Shown here: piece by piece, positions 25,727-36,345 of the stretch
Layout of the letters: each line of letters opens with the position of its first letter
Position numbering within the stretch: the stretch's first letter is position 1
Source of the DNA: JBBDYH01 sp040901795
GTDB taxonomy: Bacteria > Planctomycetota > Planctomycetia > Pirellulales > JALHPA01
Assembly (NCBI GenBank): GCA_040901795.1
Contig: JBBDYH010000160.1
Coordinates: 1 to 64,000 of the forward strand
DNA: 64,000 nucleotides
Direction: 5' to 3'
The notes under the pieces: model-generated
Databases searched by the model: none
What the model was told of the DNA's origin: nothing
What the model saw: the letters and a program-made list of their open reading frames with translations, nothing else
Translations under genes and position numbers: made by a program

Positions 25727-25990
25727 GCGTCATTCTGAGCGCAGTAAGCGTCATTCTGAGCGCAGCGAAGAATCTGGCGCCACTGGAGATCCTTCGCTAC
25801 GCTCAGGATGACAGGACGCTACGCTCAGGATGACAGGACGCTACGCTCAGGATGACAGGACGCTACGCTCANNNNNNNNNNNNNNNNNNNNNNNNNNNNN
25901 NNNNNNNNNNNNNNNNNNNNNNNNNNNNNNNNNNNNNNNNNNNNNNNNNNNNNNNNNNNNNNNNNNNNNNNGGATGACAAGTGCTCTGCT
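25727..25990. repeat. Tandem 22-base array at an assembly gap
   Basis: From 25795, three full copies and half of a fourth of the 22-base unit CGCTACGCTCAGGATGACAG+GA run into 100 Ns (25872-25971); after the gap the sequence resumes inside the unit (GGATGACA). Before it lies an inverted match, GTCATTCTGAGCGCAGCGAAG (25749-25769). The array is likely longer than shown; no gene can be called in 25670-25989. Confidence 0.9.
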
Positions 25991-26433
25991 TAAGCTGACA
26001 GACTACGAACTGGTGCACCGAAGTAGCAGCCGAGGCACAGTGCCGGCAGCGTGCAAGCGATGTACGTCGCGGTTGCTACGGGCGCGAGCGGCGAACCGAG
26101 CACGCCGACGACCGCCATGTGTCCGGCCACTGTGAGCATGCATGCCGTCCCTACGTTGCGCGACGATACGCCCCCCTCGTTGCGGGCCGTAATATAGCCT
26201 GCCAAAAGCGCCGTGAACACTCCCGCGGCGGCGCAGAACCACGGAAACGCCACGTCGGACGTGAGCAGTGTCGGCACTCGCTGGGCCGGCACACCGGCCA
26301 CCGCGGCAGCCAACATGGCCACCGCCGCCAACACAACGGTCATCGCCAGCGCCCCACCGACACCGATGGCGGCCGCGCGAAGGGCTGGCCGCCAACAAAC
26401 GCTCTGCAAAGAAGTTCTGGAGATCGCGGACAT
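25990..26433 (-). CDS. Small four-helix membrane protein
   Basis: A 147-residue hydrophobic protein with four likely membrane segments (about residues 20-45, 60-80, 92-112, 115-138). No motif is recognised. It faces away from the amidohydrolase gene, and its stop lies 18 bases from the assembly gap. Function unknown. Confidence 0.55.
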   Translation of the reverse strand: MSAISRTSLQSVCWRPALRAAAIGVGGALAMTVVLAAVAMLAAAVAGVPAQRVPTLLTSDVAFPWFCAAAGVFTALLAGYITARNEGGVSSRNVGTACMLTVAGHMAVVGVLGSPLAPVATATYIACTLPALCLGCYFGAPVRSLSA

Positions 26434-26541
26434 CTTACCGTATGCTCAAGCGCGACAGGCGAGTGGGAAACGATCGTTCGAGTATGATTGCGCACGGCAA
26501 ACTCGTCAAAGCAGCGATTTCCTGGCAAAAAGGCGAAAAAC

Positions 26542-27510
26542 ATGCACGCCGCAACCCTTAATCGCCGCGACTTTTGTCGTCTGAGCGTCTCGGCTTCACT
26601 CGCTGCATCGCCGGTCATGGCCTGGGCGCGGTCGCAAGCCGGTCGCGACGGTCGGCTGCCGATCATCGACACCCATCAGCACCTGTGGGACCTCAAGAAG
26701 TTCGAACTCCCTTGGCTGGCCGATTATGAGAAGCTGCGCCGCAGCTATTTGCTCGCGGATTATTGGAACGCCGCACGGGGAACCAAGATCGTCAAAACAA
26801 TCTACATGGAAGTGGACGTGACGCCTAAGCAGCGGCAGGCCGAGGTGGACTACGTCGTCGCGCTGGCCCGGCAGCCCGAGAATCGCATGGCCGCCGCGGT
26901 CGTCGGCGGGCAGCCGGAATCGCCCCAGTTCGGAGACTATCTCCGTGGGCTGAAGTCCAGCGGCGTGGTGAAAGGCGTGCGAGCAGCCGTCTCCAGTCGT
27001 GGCGGACGAGACACCTTCGAGCTGAACCGCGACTTTGTGGCCGGAGTGCGGCTGCTCGGGAAGAACGGTCTAAGCTTCGACATCAACGTGTCACCCGATC
27101 AACTACCGCAGGCCGCCGCGCTCATCGACCAGGCGCCCGATACGGGGTTTGTGCTCGATCATTGCGGAAATATCGCGCCGGTCGCGCCGGCCAAGGCCGA
27201 AGTCGAGCGCTGGAAGCGCGGCATAGCCGAAGTGGCGAAGCGCAAACCCGTGATCTGCAAAGTCTCTGGCTTCATCACCAACTCCAAAGGCAAAACGCCA
27301 AGCGTTGAAGAGATCGCGATGGTCGTCGATCACGTTTACGAGTGCTTCGGTCCGGATCGCGTGATGTTCGCGGGAGATTGGCCGGTCTGCACGCTGGCGA
27401 TGTCGCTGGCCGAGTGGGTGGCGACGTTGCAACAGGTCGTCGCGAGCCGCCCGGTCGCGGAACAGAAACAGCTCTTCCATGACAACGCCGCCAGGTTCTA
27501 CGGCGTGTAA
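26542..27510 (+). CDS. Tat-exported amidohydrolase (TIM-barrel hydrolase)
   Basis: A 322-residue amidohydrolase-2 family protein. The N-terminus is a Tat signal (NRRDFCRLSVSASLAASPVMAWA). The metal-binding motif DTHQHLWDL opens the barrel; other landmarks are YMEVDVTPKQRQAEVDYV, FVLDHCGN, and MFAGDWPVCTLAMSLAEW near the end, with the barrel's final Asp. Relatives hydrolyse lactones such as fuconolactone or 2-pyrone-dicarboxylate; the exact substrate is unknown. The ATG at 26542 is preferred over 26488 since the signal peptide starts there. Confidence 0.85.
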   Translation: MHAATLNRRDFCRLSVSASLAASPVMAWARSQAGRDGRLPIIDTHQHLWDLKKFELPWLADYEKLRRSYLLADYWNAARGTKIVKTIYMEVDVTPKQRQAEVDYVVALARQPENRMAAAVVGGQPESPQFGDYLRGLKSSGVVKGVRAAVSSRGGRDTFELNRDFVAGVRLLGKNGLSFDINVSPDQLPQAAALIDQAPDTGFVLDHCGNIAPVAPAKAEVERWKRGIAEVAKRKPVICKVSGFITNSKGKTPSVEEIAMVVDHVYECFGPDRVMFAGDWPVCTLAMSLAEWVATLQQVVASRPVAEQKQLFHDNAARFYGV

Positions 27511-27559
27511 TGTTGCCGTGTGACGAGTCACACCCAACGCGAGCAAATTGATCCAACGT

Positions 27560-27682
27560 CTAACGCTGTTTCGTCAACAGGTAGACGACGCTGGCGAAGA
27601 GAGCGCAAGCGCCGATCAATAGCCAATCATTCAAGGTGTAACGCTCCGTCTTTTCCAGTAAATAATTTGCGAACTGCCACAT
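27560..27682 (-). CDS. Possible 40-residue membrane peptide
   Basis: A small frame, MWQFANYLLEKTERYTLNDW then LLIGACALFASVVYLLTKQR. One membrane segment (about residues 20-36) ends in a positive tail. Length, hydrophobic pattern and position in a spacer make it a plausible small protein, but the ribosome site (GAGAGAC) is weak and I know no homologue. The rest of 27683-27901 holds only an imperfect direct repeat, GGAATTCTGGTGGAATTTCG and GGAACTCTGGTGAATTCCG. Confidence 0.45.
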   Translation of the reverse strand: MWQFANYLLEKTERYTLNDWLLIGACALFASVVYLLTKQR

Positions 27683-27901
27683 GGTTGTCTCTCACAGTAG
27701 CCGGCAAATTCAAGCACACTCTACCCATTACAAGGATAACACAGAAAGATCGAGGTGAGGGCCGCTCTGACGTCGCCGAAGTCGCCAGATGTCGGGATGT
27801 CGCTCGCGGCGTCGGAATTCTGGTGGAATTTCGCTACCGAGCCGGAACTCTGGTGAATTCCGCTACCGCACGTGTCAAAAATACGCCGCTGTTGATATTA
27901 A

Positions 27902-28555
27902 TCAACGCGGCGGCCCAGCCCGGTTGCTGGTTTGAGCCAGCGGTTCCGTCGAGCGCGGCGTGCGGAGTGCGTGGGAGATCTTGGCGCGGAGCTCGGCATC
28001 GCCACCCTTCGCTGCACGCTGGAAATAGTACTTCGCCATGCCAGTGCGACCCTGGGTCAATAGCACTCGGGCCCGCTCGAAATCCTGTCGGGCTTCGCCT
28101 AGCTCCGCTCGTTGACGAGCGGCGTCTTGCCGGCGAAGCTCCACGATGCTGGTTCGGCCGGCCACGTCTGGCGAGTTAGTCGCGGGCAGTGAACGACGTG
28201 CCACCGGACTGGCTTGTCGCAGCAGGTCCTCGTCCATTGCCTCGAAATCATGGATATACGCGCCGACGCTCACGCCGCTGGTTCGCGTATGGCCGGCGAT
28301 AGTGCGATTGCCGAACGGGCGCCCCGCAAAGGGCACGTGGCTCAGTCCGGGCAGACCGCGCTCTCTCCGGCCCGTCGACGAGCTGGAGATTCCCCCAAGA
28401 TAAGCGCTGCCGCGGTCCGGCACGGAGACGGTGGTGCTCAGGCTGAAGACGCGAAACGAGGGGAGTTGAACCACTTGCGCAGATGCGCCTTTGGTCACGC
28501 TGAAGAGGAGGAGCGTGATCGGAATCACAATTGAACCGGCATGAATCCGTCGCAT
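27902..28555 (-). CDS. Exported protein with a secretin-like signature
   Basis: A 217-residue protein with a signal peptide (residues 1-26, ending ASA). Residues about 40-85 carry a pattern found at the C-terminal end of secretins and of many planctomycete exported proteins: STTVSVPDRGSAYLGGI, then GLPGLSHVPFAGRPFGNR. A full secretin is more than 400 residues, so this cannot form the whole channel. The C-terminal part (145-200) is a helical stretch like a single TPR (ARVLLTQGRTGMAKYYFQRA). Function unknown. Confidence 0.65.
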   Translation of the reverse strand: MRRIHAGSIVIPITLLLFSVTKGASAQVVQLPSFRVFSLSTTVSVPDRGSAYLGGISSSSTGRRERGLPGLSHVPFAGRPFGNRTIAGHTRTSGVSVGAYIHDFEAMDEDLLRQASPVARRSLPATNSPDVAGRTSIVELRRQDAARQRAELGEARQDFERARVLLTQGRTGMAKYYFQRAAKGGDAELRAKISHALRTPRSTEPLAQTSNRAGPPR

Positions 28556-28627
28556 AGCCGTGGCTCCGTGTGGCGCCCTCGCGGAAGGGTGCGAGTCGCT
28601 CGATTCATTGTAGCGTATTTACCCTGG

Positions 28628-28764
28628 ATCCCAAGCTCCCGCTTGGGAACTCAGTATCCCCGAAGCTCCGTTTCGTGAACTAACACTGGCGTAGCCGCGC
28701 CGTTTTGCGCTTCAGCGAGGCGGAGCCTCGCGGTCGGTGCGTTCCCAGGCGGAGCCTGGGAACG
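28628..28764. repeat. Triple-hairpin repeat, family A, copy 3
   Basis: Third copy of the family A element: TCCCAAGCTCCCGCTTGGGA at the left, inner GCGAGGCGGAGCCTCGC, right end GTTCCCAGGCGGAGCCTGGG. The left hairpin has diverged in step on both arms, so base pairing is kept. It is followed directly by a family B element (28771-28795). Confidence 0.8.
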
Positions 28765-28770
28765 AGGGGC

Positions 28771-28795
28771 GACAAACTAAAGCTTGAACTCCAGC
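28771..28795 (-). repeat. Family B stop-linked element, copy 2
   Basis: Read on the minus strand this is GCTGGAGTTCAAGCTTTAGT+TTGTC, starting 2 bases after the stop codon of the kinase gene. Same sequence, orientation and distance to a stop as at 31532-31556, 40822-40846 and 13365. Confidence 0.8.
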
Positions 28796-28797
28796 AG

Positions 28798-31116
<2,319 letters not shown>

Positions 31117-31265
31117 GAGTGGCAGCCTGTGCCGCTGTTTCCGGTCGCGTAACAGGCGCGCGATCGGCTCCCCCGACGTATCATACGACTTTCGAGCGGT
31201 CCTTGTCAGTGGCGCCCGTTCCGCGCACCAGCCCAGAAGTGCGCCTCGTCGATTAGAATAACGGC

Positions 31266-31421
31266 ATGGACGAGGACTCACACGACGCACCGCAAACCAA
31301 ACGAGACGGGCGTGAAGTTCCACCGCTCATCGGTGCACCGCTGCTCACGGCATTGATGGTGTTTATCGTGTTGCCGTTGCTGACCTGGGTGGTTCTTTTT
31401 TTGATGTGGCTGTTTGGCTAA
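31266..31421 (+). CDS. Small single-helix membrane protein
   Basis: A 51-residue frame too short for most gene callers: a charged N-terminal half (MDEDSHDAPQTKRDGREVPP) and one membrane segment (LLTALMVFIVLPLLTWVVLF). Charge and hydrophobicity are well separated, as in real small membrane proteins. It diverges from the kinase gene, and its stop directly adjoins a family C hairpin. No homologue is known to me. Confidence 0.5.
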   Translation: MDEDSHDAPQTKRDGREVPPLIGAPLLTALMVFIVLPLLTWVVLFLMWLFG

Positions 31422-31556
31422 GGACGGCTAACAATAGTAACCCGACGCGTAAGCGAGGGCGAATCTGCTGCTTCCTCGTTCACGCTTCGGGTTACTGGAT
31501 ATTGGTTGTGTCAGCCGTTCTAAGGACGGCGGACAAGCTAAAGCTTGAACTCCAGC
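31422..31556. repeat. Family C hairpin plus family B element
   Basis: The hairpin GGACGGCTAACAATAGTAAC...GGTTACTGGATATTGGTTGT, ending GTCAGCCGTT (31422-31512), is followed by the family B sequence GACAAGCTAAAGCTTGAACT+CCAGC (31532-31556), which ends 4 bases before the stop of the minus-strand propeller gene. It lies between converging genes. Confidence 0.85.
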
Positions 31557-31560
31557 CTGC

Positions 31561-32682
31561 CTACTTCAGCACGCGCCCGAGGCCGAATTGGTCGCCGTTC
31601 CGTACCAGCTTGCCGTCGGCAAAGTGGATCTCTACCATTTTCTCGCTCATCACCGCGGCGCCGGTTTCGTCTTTGAGTTCGAGTAGGATCTTCCTTGTTT
31701 TGGTGTCGATCACATCGCCCGTCGAAGGGTAAGCATACTTGCCGTCGAGGCTGAATGTGACCCAGCCGGGCTCGTCCTTGAGCTTGATGCTCTCGACCTG
31801 CTTGGGGGGCATCACGCTGGCGTCGAACACGTGCAGCCGCTCGTTCGTGGCGTCGGCTACCCAGATTTCGCGTTCGTCCGGCGTGAGGCCGATGCCGTGG
31901 CTCGGGCAGCCGTGCCGCTTGACCGGACCTTGCTTGAAGCCGGCGACTTCGATCCGGTGCAGCTTTTTGCCGGTTTCAATGTCGCCGATTTCAAAGCCCA
32001 AAAGGCCGTTGATGTTTACCAAGGCGAGCGTTGACGTGCCATTGACGGTGAACGGACGGATGGCGGCCGCGAACGGTCCGACGGTCTTTACTACTTCGTT
32101 GGTCGAGGTGTCGACGACGGTCAACAGCGGCGACCGCAGGCCGGCCAGGTAGGCCTGCTTGCCGTCGACGCCCACGACGGTGTTGTGCGCGCCGGAGTTC
32201 GGCACGATTTTCTTAATGACCTCGCCGTCGGCGGCGTTGACGACGTGCCAATGCGCCGACTCCAGCGACGGCAGATAAATCGTTTTGCCGTCGGGCGTGA
32301 TTGACATCCGGTCGCAGCCCCCCTCGTCCTTGTAGGTCTTTTCCCAAACAAGTTGCTCGGTGACCAGATCCAGGCAAAGCAATTGCTGGGTGGTGCTGAT
32401 GTAGATGCGGCCGGTTTTGGCACAGGCGCAGACGCCCTTGACGTTCAGCGGCTGGCCCTTGGCGTCGAGCCCGCCGGTGGGGATCCGCTTGACGAACTTG
32501 TGACCGTTGTCGATATCGAACACCAACAGGCCATGGCCGCCATATTCGAGGTAGTTCCGCACGCCCGGCGCGGCGACGTAGAGATAGCGATGTTCGTCGT
32601 TCGCGGCCGAAGGATTGTCGGCGGCAGTTGCGGCTAACGAGCCGCTGAGCAACGCCAGCAGTGAAAAAAATCGCGTTAACAT
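31561..32682 (-). CDS. Exported YncE-like beta-propeller protein
   Basis: A 373-residue protein with a signal peptide (residues 1-21, ending ATA). Seven-bladed propeller repeats of the YncE/YVTN type are visible: HGLLVFDIDNGHKFVKRI, GRIYISTTQQLLCLDLVTEQ, GKTIYLPSLESAHWHVVNA, KQAYLAGLRSPLLTVVDTST and EREIWVADATNERLHVFD. No catalytic residues are seen; such proteins usually bind surfaces or act as periplasmic scaffolds. Monocistronic; the spacer to nagA is about 90 bases and divergent. Confidence 0.85.
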   Translation of the reverse strand: MLTRFFSLLALLSGSLAATAADNPSAANDEHRYLYVAAPGVRNYLEYGGHGLLVFDIDNGHKFVKRIPTGGLDAKGQPLNVKGVCACAKTGRIYISTTQQLLCLDLVTEQLVWEKTYKDEGGCDRMSITPDGKTIYLPSLESAHWHVVNAADGEVIKKIVPNSGAHNTVVGVDGKQAYLAGLRSPLLTVVDTSTNEVVKTVGPFAAAIRPFTVNGTSTLALVNINGLLGFEIGDIETGKKLHRIEVAGFKQGPVKRHGCPSHGIGLTPDEREIWVADATNERLHVFDASVMPPKQVESIKLKDEPGWVTFSLDGKYAYPSTGDVIDTKTRKILLELKDETGAAVMSEKMVEIHFADGKLVRNGDQFGLGRVLK

Positions 32683-32776
32683 GGCAATCTCCTGTTCAAA
32701 GCGGTGGCCCCGATTGTAACCTGTGACGTGGGCTAACGCATGATACTGGTTGTTTCCAACTCAGGTTCCGCGTCTG

Positions 32777-34072
32777 ATGATTCTCTTGGGCGACCTTGTT
32801 CTACCCGACCGCGTTGTCAAAGCCGGCGCCGTACTGGTGCGCGCCGAACGAATCGAGGCCGTCGGGCATCGTGACGAGGTGATTTCCCAAGCGGCGGCCG
32901 GCGCTGACCGCATCGAACACGCGGGCTACATCGCGCCCGGTTACATCGACCTGCACGTCCATGGCGGCGGCGGGGCGGATTTCATGGACGGCACGGAGGA
33001 GGCCTTCGCGACGGCGCTGGCAGCGCACTTGCGGCATGGCACCACAAGCATCGTGCCGACCACGACGGTGGCGCGGCACGAGCAGACGGTGGCGATGCTC
33101 GGCCTGTGTCGAGCGTTTCGCAATGATTCTGTCAGTGATGCCCGCCGCCATTCTGTAGGGAACGCCCTCCGTGGCGTTCCGGAACCGCCAACGAGGGCCG
33201 CAACCCCAACGCGCCCAACGGAACGGCACAGAGGCCGTTCCCTACAGGCGCTGTCCCGCGTGCTGGGCGCTCATCTTTACGGCCCGCACTTTCGCTATGA
33301 GGCCCGCGGCTGCCATCCGGCAGCGCTGTATCATGAGCCGCTGGCCGACGAGGAAGCCGAACTGTTGGAATACGCCGACGTGATCGCGACGGCGACGATC
33401 GCGCCCGAGTTGCCGCAGGCCGAGCGGTTTGCACACGCCTGCCGAGAGCGCGGCATCCGGCTGAACGCGGGCCACTCGCTGGCGACGTTTGCGCAAATGC
33501 AGGCCGCCGTGGAGTGGGGTGTGCAACATGTCGATCATCTGTTTTGCGCCATGAGCGATAAGACGAAGCTCCGTGCGGTTCGGCCGTATCCGATGCAAGG
33601 GGGAGTGCAAGAGGCCACGCTGTTCTTCGATGAGCTGACGACCGAAGTCATCGCCGACGGCAAGCACCTCTCGGCCGATCTGCTCAAGCTCGCTTACAAG
33701 ATCAAGGGACCGGACCGGTTGGCGCTCGTAACCGATTGCAGCCGAGCGCTCGACATGCCGGAGGGAGAGTACTTGTTCGGCCCCATCGACGGCGGCGAGC
33801 CGTTCATCAATCGAGATGGCGTGGGTATCATGCCTGATGGAAAAGCGTTGGCCAGCAGTGTGCAAGGAATGGACCACATGGTTCGCACGTTTCACGCGCT
33901 AACCGGCGTGCCGCTGCACGAGGTCGTCCGCATGGCGACGCTGACGCCGGCGCGAATCCTTGGCGTCGATCAGGATCTCGGCAGCTTCGAAGTCGGCAAG
34001 CGCGCCGATATGCTGCTCTTGGATCGAGATTTGCGCGTCGAACGAGTGATCCTCGACGGCGAATTTGTATAA
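32777..34072 (+). CDS. nagA: N-acetylglucosamine-6-phosphate deacetylase, with repeat insert
   Basis: Removes acetate from GlcNAc-6-P in amino-sugar use and cell-wall recycling. Metal motif DLHVHGGGGADFMDGT near residue 57, HLYGPHFRYEARGCHP, GHSLATFAQMQAAVEWGVQH, VDHLFCAMSD and the catalytic Asp in LVTDCSRALDMPEGEY are present; 431 residues. Residues about 126-157 (GNALRGVPEPP through RHRGRSL) are encoded by a family D hairpin repeat (33153-33247) and have no counterpart in other NagA proteins. The frame is kept, and the insert falls between a helix and the VLGAHLYGP strand, at a likely surface loop. The first ATG before the domain is chosen; the frame opens at 32750. Confidence 0.88.
   Translation: MILLGDLVLPDRVVKAGAVLVRAERIEAVGHRDEVISQAAAGADRIEHAGYIAPGYIDLHVHGGGGADFMDGTEEAFATALAAHLRHGTTSIVPTTTVARHEQTVAMLGLCRAFRNDSVSDARRHSVGNALRGVPEPPTRAATPTRPTERHRGRSLQALSRVLGAHLYGPHFRYEARGCHPAALYHEPLADEEAELLEYADVIATATIAPELPQAERFAHACRERGIRLNAGHSLATFAQMQAAVEWGVQHVDHLFCAMSDKTKLRAVRPYPMQGGVQEATLFFDELTTEVIADGKHLSADLLKLAYKIKGPDRLALVTDCSRALDMPEGEYLFGPIDGGEPFINRDGVGIMPDGKALASSVQGMDHMVRTFHALTGVPLHEVVRMATLTPARILGVDQDLGSFEVGKRADMLLLDRDLRVERVILDGEFV
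33153..33247. repeat. Family D repeat inside nagA
   Basis: A 95-base element with perfect 12-base inverted ends, CTGTAGGGAACG and CGTTCCCTACAG, and inner hairpins (GGAACGCCCTCCGTGGCGTTCC; GGAACGGCACAGAGGCCGTTCC). It matches the spacer repeat at 15279-15340. It reads through in the nagA frame without a stop. Confidence 0.9.
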
Positions 34073-34111
34073 GCGGTCTGTTTCTGTTGCCTCAGAAAGG
34101 CGGGATCTCCA

Positions 34112-35227
34112 ATGTGGTTTGAACCGCTGCGAATACGATCGGTCATTCGCGGAGCACTCCTTGTGATCGGGATTCTCGCGATTGCTAAACCGACGTTCGG
34201 CGCCGACGCGTATCCACGCCAGACCTGGCAGACTTGCACGCCGGGGCACGTGGGACTGAATCGCGCCAAGCTCGACGAGTTGGCGAAGCATGTCGGCGGA
34301 CGCGGGTGCGTCGTACGGGGCGGCTATCTGGTTTATCAATGGGGCGACGTGACCAAGAGCGGCGATGTGGCGTCGGCGGTCAAGCCGATGATCAGCACGC
34401 TGCTCTTAATGGCGGTGCAGGAAGGCAAGCTCAAGAGCGTTGACGACCTGGTCGCCGAACACGAGCCGCGATTGAAGTCGCTCAACGACGGCAAGGACGC
34501 CGCGATCACGTGGCGGCATCTCGCCCATCAAACGAGCGGCTATGGGCTGGTCGAGCGGCCCGGCGAGGCGTACTCGTACAACGACTTTGCCCTGGCCCTC
34601 TACTACGACACACTGATTGGAAAAGTCTTCCAGGCGGATGGAACGAGCGTCCTCAAAGAGCATCTGGCGGAGCCGCTGGGCTTTGAAGACAGTTACACGT
34701 TCGAGGCGTTCGGATCAAAAAACCGGCCGGGCAGGCTCGCCGTCTCCGTTCGCGACTTCGCACGGTTTGGATTACTGTATCTGCGCGGCGGCAAGTGGGG
34801 GAAAAAGCAACTTCTCAAGCCCGAGCTGGTCCGGCTGGCGATCGACAGCCCACTCTCACCGGACATGCCGCTCACCAGCGGTAAAGAAGCGGCGATGCTC
34901 CCGGATCAGCGCTCACTGGGCGGCACGCGGAACATCACACCCGTCGGCCCAGGCTATTACAGCTTCAACTGGTGGCTGAACCGCACCGACAAAGCGGGGA
35001 ATCGACTCTACGTCGACGCCCCGCCCGACACCTACCTCGCCAGCGGCCATGGCGGCAAGCGAACGCTCTGGATCATCCCCTCGCTCGACCTCATCGTCTC
35101 TTGGAACGACTCGGCAATCGATGATCACGACAAAACGCCGGGGAATGCAAACAGCAAGACCAACCGCGCGGCCAAGCTGATCGTCGAAGCCATAAATAGG
35201 CAGCGGGCGCGAGTCGCAAATCCTTAG
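34112..35227 (+). CDS. Exported serine hydrolase (beta-lactamase/transpeptidase-like)
   Basis: A 371-residue protein of the class C beta-lactamase / DD-peptidase-like fold, with a signal peptide (residues 1-30). The active-site SxxK is S88-AVK91, the second motif is in EAYSYNDFALALYY (Tyr/Asn near 156-157), and the third is the HGG of ASGHGGKRTLWI. These proteins are mostly esterases or peptidases of unknown substrate in Planctomycetes. The stop overlaps the stop of the convergent surface-protein gene by 4 bases. Confidence 0.82.
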   Translation: MWFEPLRIRSVIRGALLVIGILAIAKPTFGADAYPRQTWQTCTPGHVGLNRAKLDELAKHVGGRGCVVRGGYLVYQWGDVTKSGDVASAVKPMISTLLLMAVQEGKLKSVDDLVAEHEPRLKSLNDGKDAAITWRHLAHQTSGYGLVERPGEAYSYNDFALALYYDTLIGKVFQADGTSVLKEHLAEPLGFEDSYTFEAFGSKNRPGRLAVSVRDFARFGLLYLRGGKWGKKQLLKPELVRLAIDSPLSPDMPLTSGKEAAMLPDQRSLGGTRNITPVGPGYYSFNWWLNRTDKAGNRLYVDAPPDTYLASGHGGKRTLWIIPSLDLIVSWNDSAIDDHDKTPGNANSKTNRAAKLIVEAINRQRARVANP

Positions 35228-36345
35228 ACAGCTCGCCGAAGCGGGCGTGCTTGAAACGGCGGGGGCACTTCAAAGCCGACAAAATGAGCCTGACCAAACA
35301 AATTGCCCTCGTTGACCAGCACGTCAAACCCTCCGCCGGCCGCGACGCTGCAAATCCCGTTGATTGCCGACGAACGAACGACAAACAGATCGCTGCCGTT
35401 CCCGAGCGCGGCATAAACTTCGTCGATGACTGCTGACTCGATAGCGACGACATTACCACTCGACGGCAGGCCTATTTCAACTCGTCGCGCTTGCAGCCCA
35501 TAAAGACCGATTTGTTGTGGCCCTTGTCCAATGAACGCCATGGAGTCTCCCTGACAATAGCGCAAGTCGGTGTAACCAAAATCGGCGCCTTGGTCGCAAA
35601 GAAAGCCGCCATTGAATTGAGAGGCGAAGAAATTGAGGACGTCCGCACCGTCGCCTCCCTGGAATGTGGCGTATTGCCCGTATGTCGCTTGTCCGCCGAG
35701 TGAATCTGGGCCCGCGTCTCCGTTCACGACGGCAAATGCGTGAACCAAACCGTGCGTAAGGTTCACCAGGTCGCCGCCGGCTCCACCGCGAACGACCAGG
35801 TCCCGTACAATTGTGTACAAGGCCAACCGGCCAAGATCGTCGCCGTCTCCAAGGTCCACAATCGCGCTGGTGCCAATGACGGTAGCCAGACTAATATAGG
35901 CGTCGTTTCCGGCTCCTAAATTGATTAACATTTCGGTTCCGACGCTCGCCCCTCCAATGGCTCGACCGAGTACGAGGTCGTTCCCGTCGCCGGCATCAAC
36001 GACCAGCGCCTTGGGTACCGTCATTCTTTGATTGAAACCGATCTCGACGTTGTCGTTACCTCCGCGCAACCGAACCACGATGTTTCCCGTAACTCCGGTG
36101 AACGGGATGCCGCCTACGACGGAGGTGTCTTGTCCATTGACTGTGGTATCTCTCGTCCCGTTACCAGCGCCGCCGATGAGCTCATACTGGTTGGCGGAGG
36201 TGTTTTCAATGGTGAGGTTATTGTCCAGATTATCGCCCTCGATGATCAGGTCACCGCCGACCTGCGCGGCCGTGATGTTTCCGGCCATCATCGCGCGGGT
36301 TTCGAGGTGTTCGATCTTGAATGGCCGGAGGTGTCGATGTTTCAT
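35224..36345 (-). CDS. Second surface protein with LExR-type N-terminus
   Basis: A 373-residue paralogue of the protein at 15616-16878. The N-terminus KIEHLETRAMMAGNITAAQ matches the planctomycete FExLExRxxxAG motif, followed by glycine/aspartate repeats: IVVRLRGGNDNVEIGF, LVVDAGDGNDLVLGRA, MLINLGAGNDAYISLA, VDLGDGDDLGRLALY. The repeats resemble short RTX or hemolysin turns (GGNDNV, GDGNDL, GAGNDA), which bind calcium, so the protein may need calcium outside the cell. Both paralogues end with YAALGxGxDxxxV and a GGGFDV/GGLGAGDV turn. ATG at 36345 is chosen over a TTG at 36354. Confidence 0.75.
   Translation of the reverse strand: MKHRHLRPFKIEHLETRAMMAGNITAAQVGGDLIIEGDNLDNNLTIENTSANQYELIGGAGNGTRDTTVNGQDTSVVGGIPFTGVTGNIVVRLRGGNDNVEIGFNQRMTVPKALVVDAGDGNDLVLGRAIGGASVGTEMLINLGAGNDAYISLATVIGTSAIVDLGDGDDLGRLALYTIVRDLVVRGGAGGDLVNLTHGLVHAFAVVNGDAGPDSLGGQATYGQYATFQGGDGADVLNFFASQFNGGFLCDQGADFGYTDLRYCQGDSMAFIGQGPQQIGLYGLQARRVEIGLPSSGNVVAIESAVIDEVYAALGNGSDLFVVRSSAINGICSVAAGGGFDVLVNEGNLFGQAHFVGFEVPPPFQARPLRRAV

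Noticed and set aside
25872..25971. CRISPR-like array around the gap
   Set aside because: The 22-base units are directly joined without spacers, so this is a plain tandem repeat.
25830..26135. Frame that runs through the N gap
   Set aside because: It depends on unknown bases and lies opposite a membrane-protein gene.
27520..28179. 219-codon plus-strand frame
   Set aside because: It mostly mirrors the secretin-signature gene and a spacer with imperfect repeats; the product is Arg/Ala-rich with no domain.
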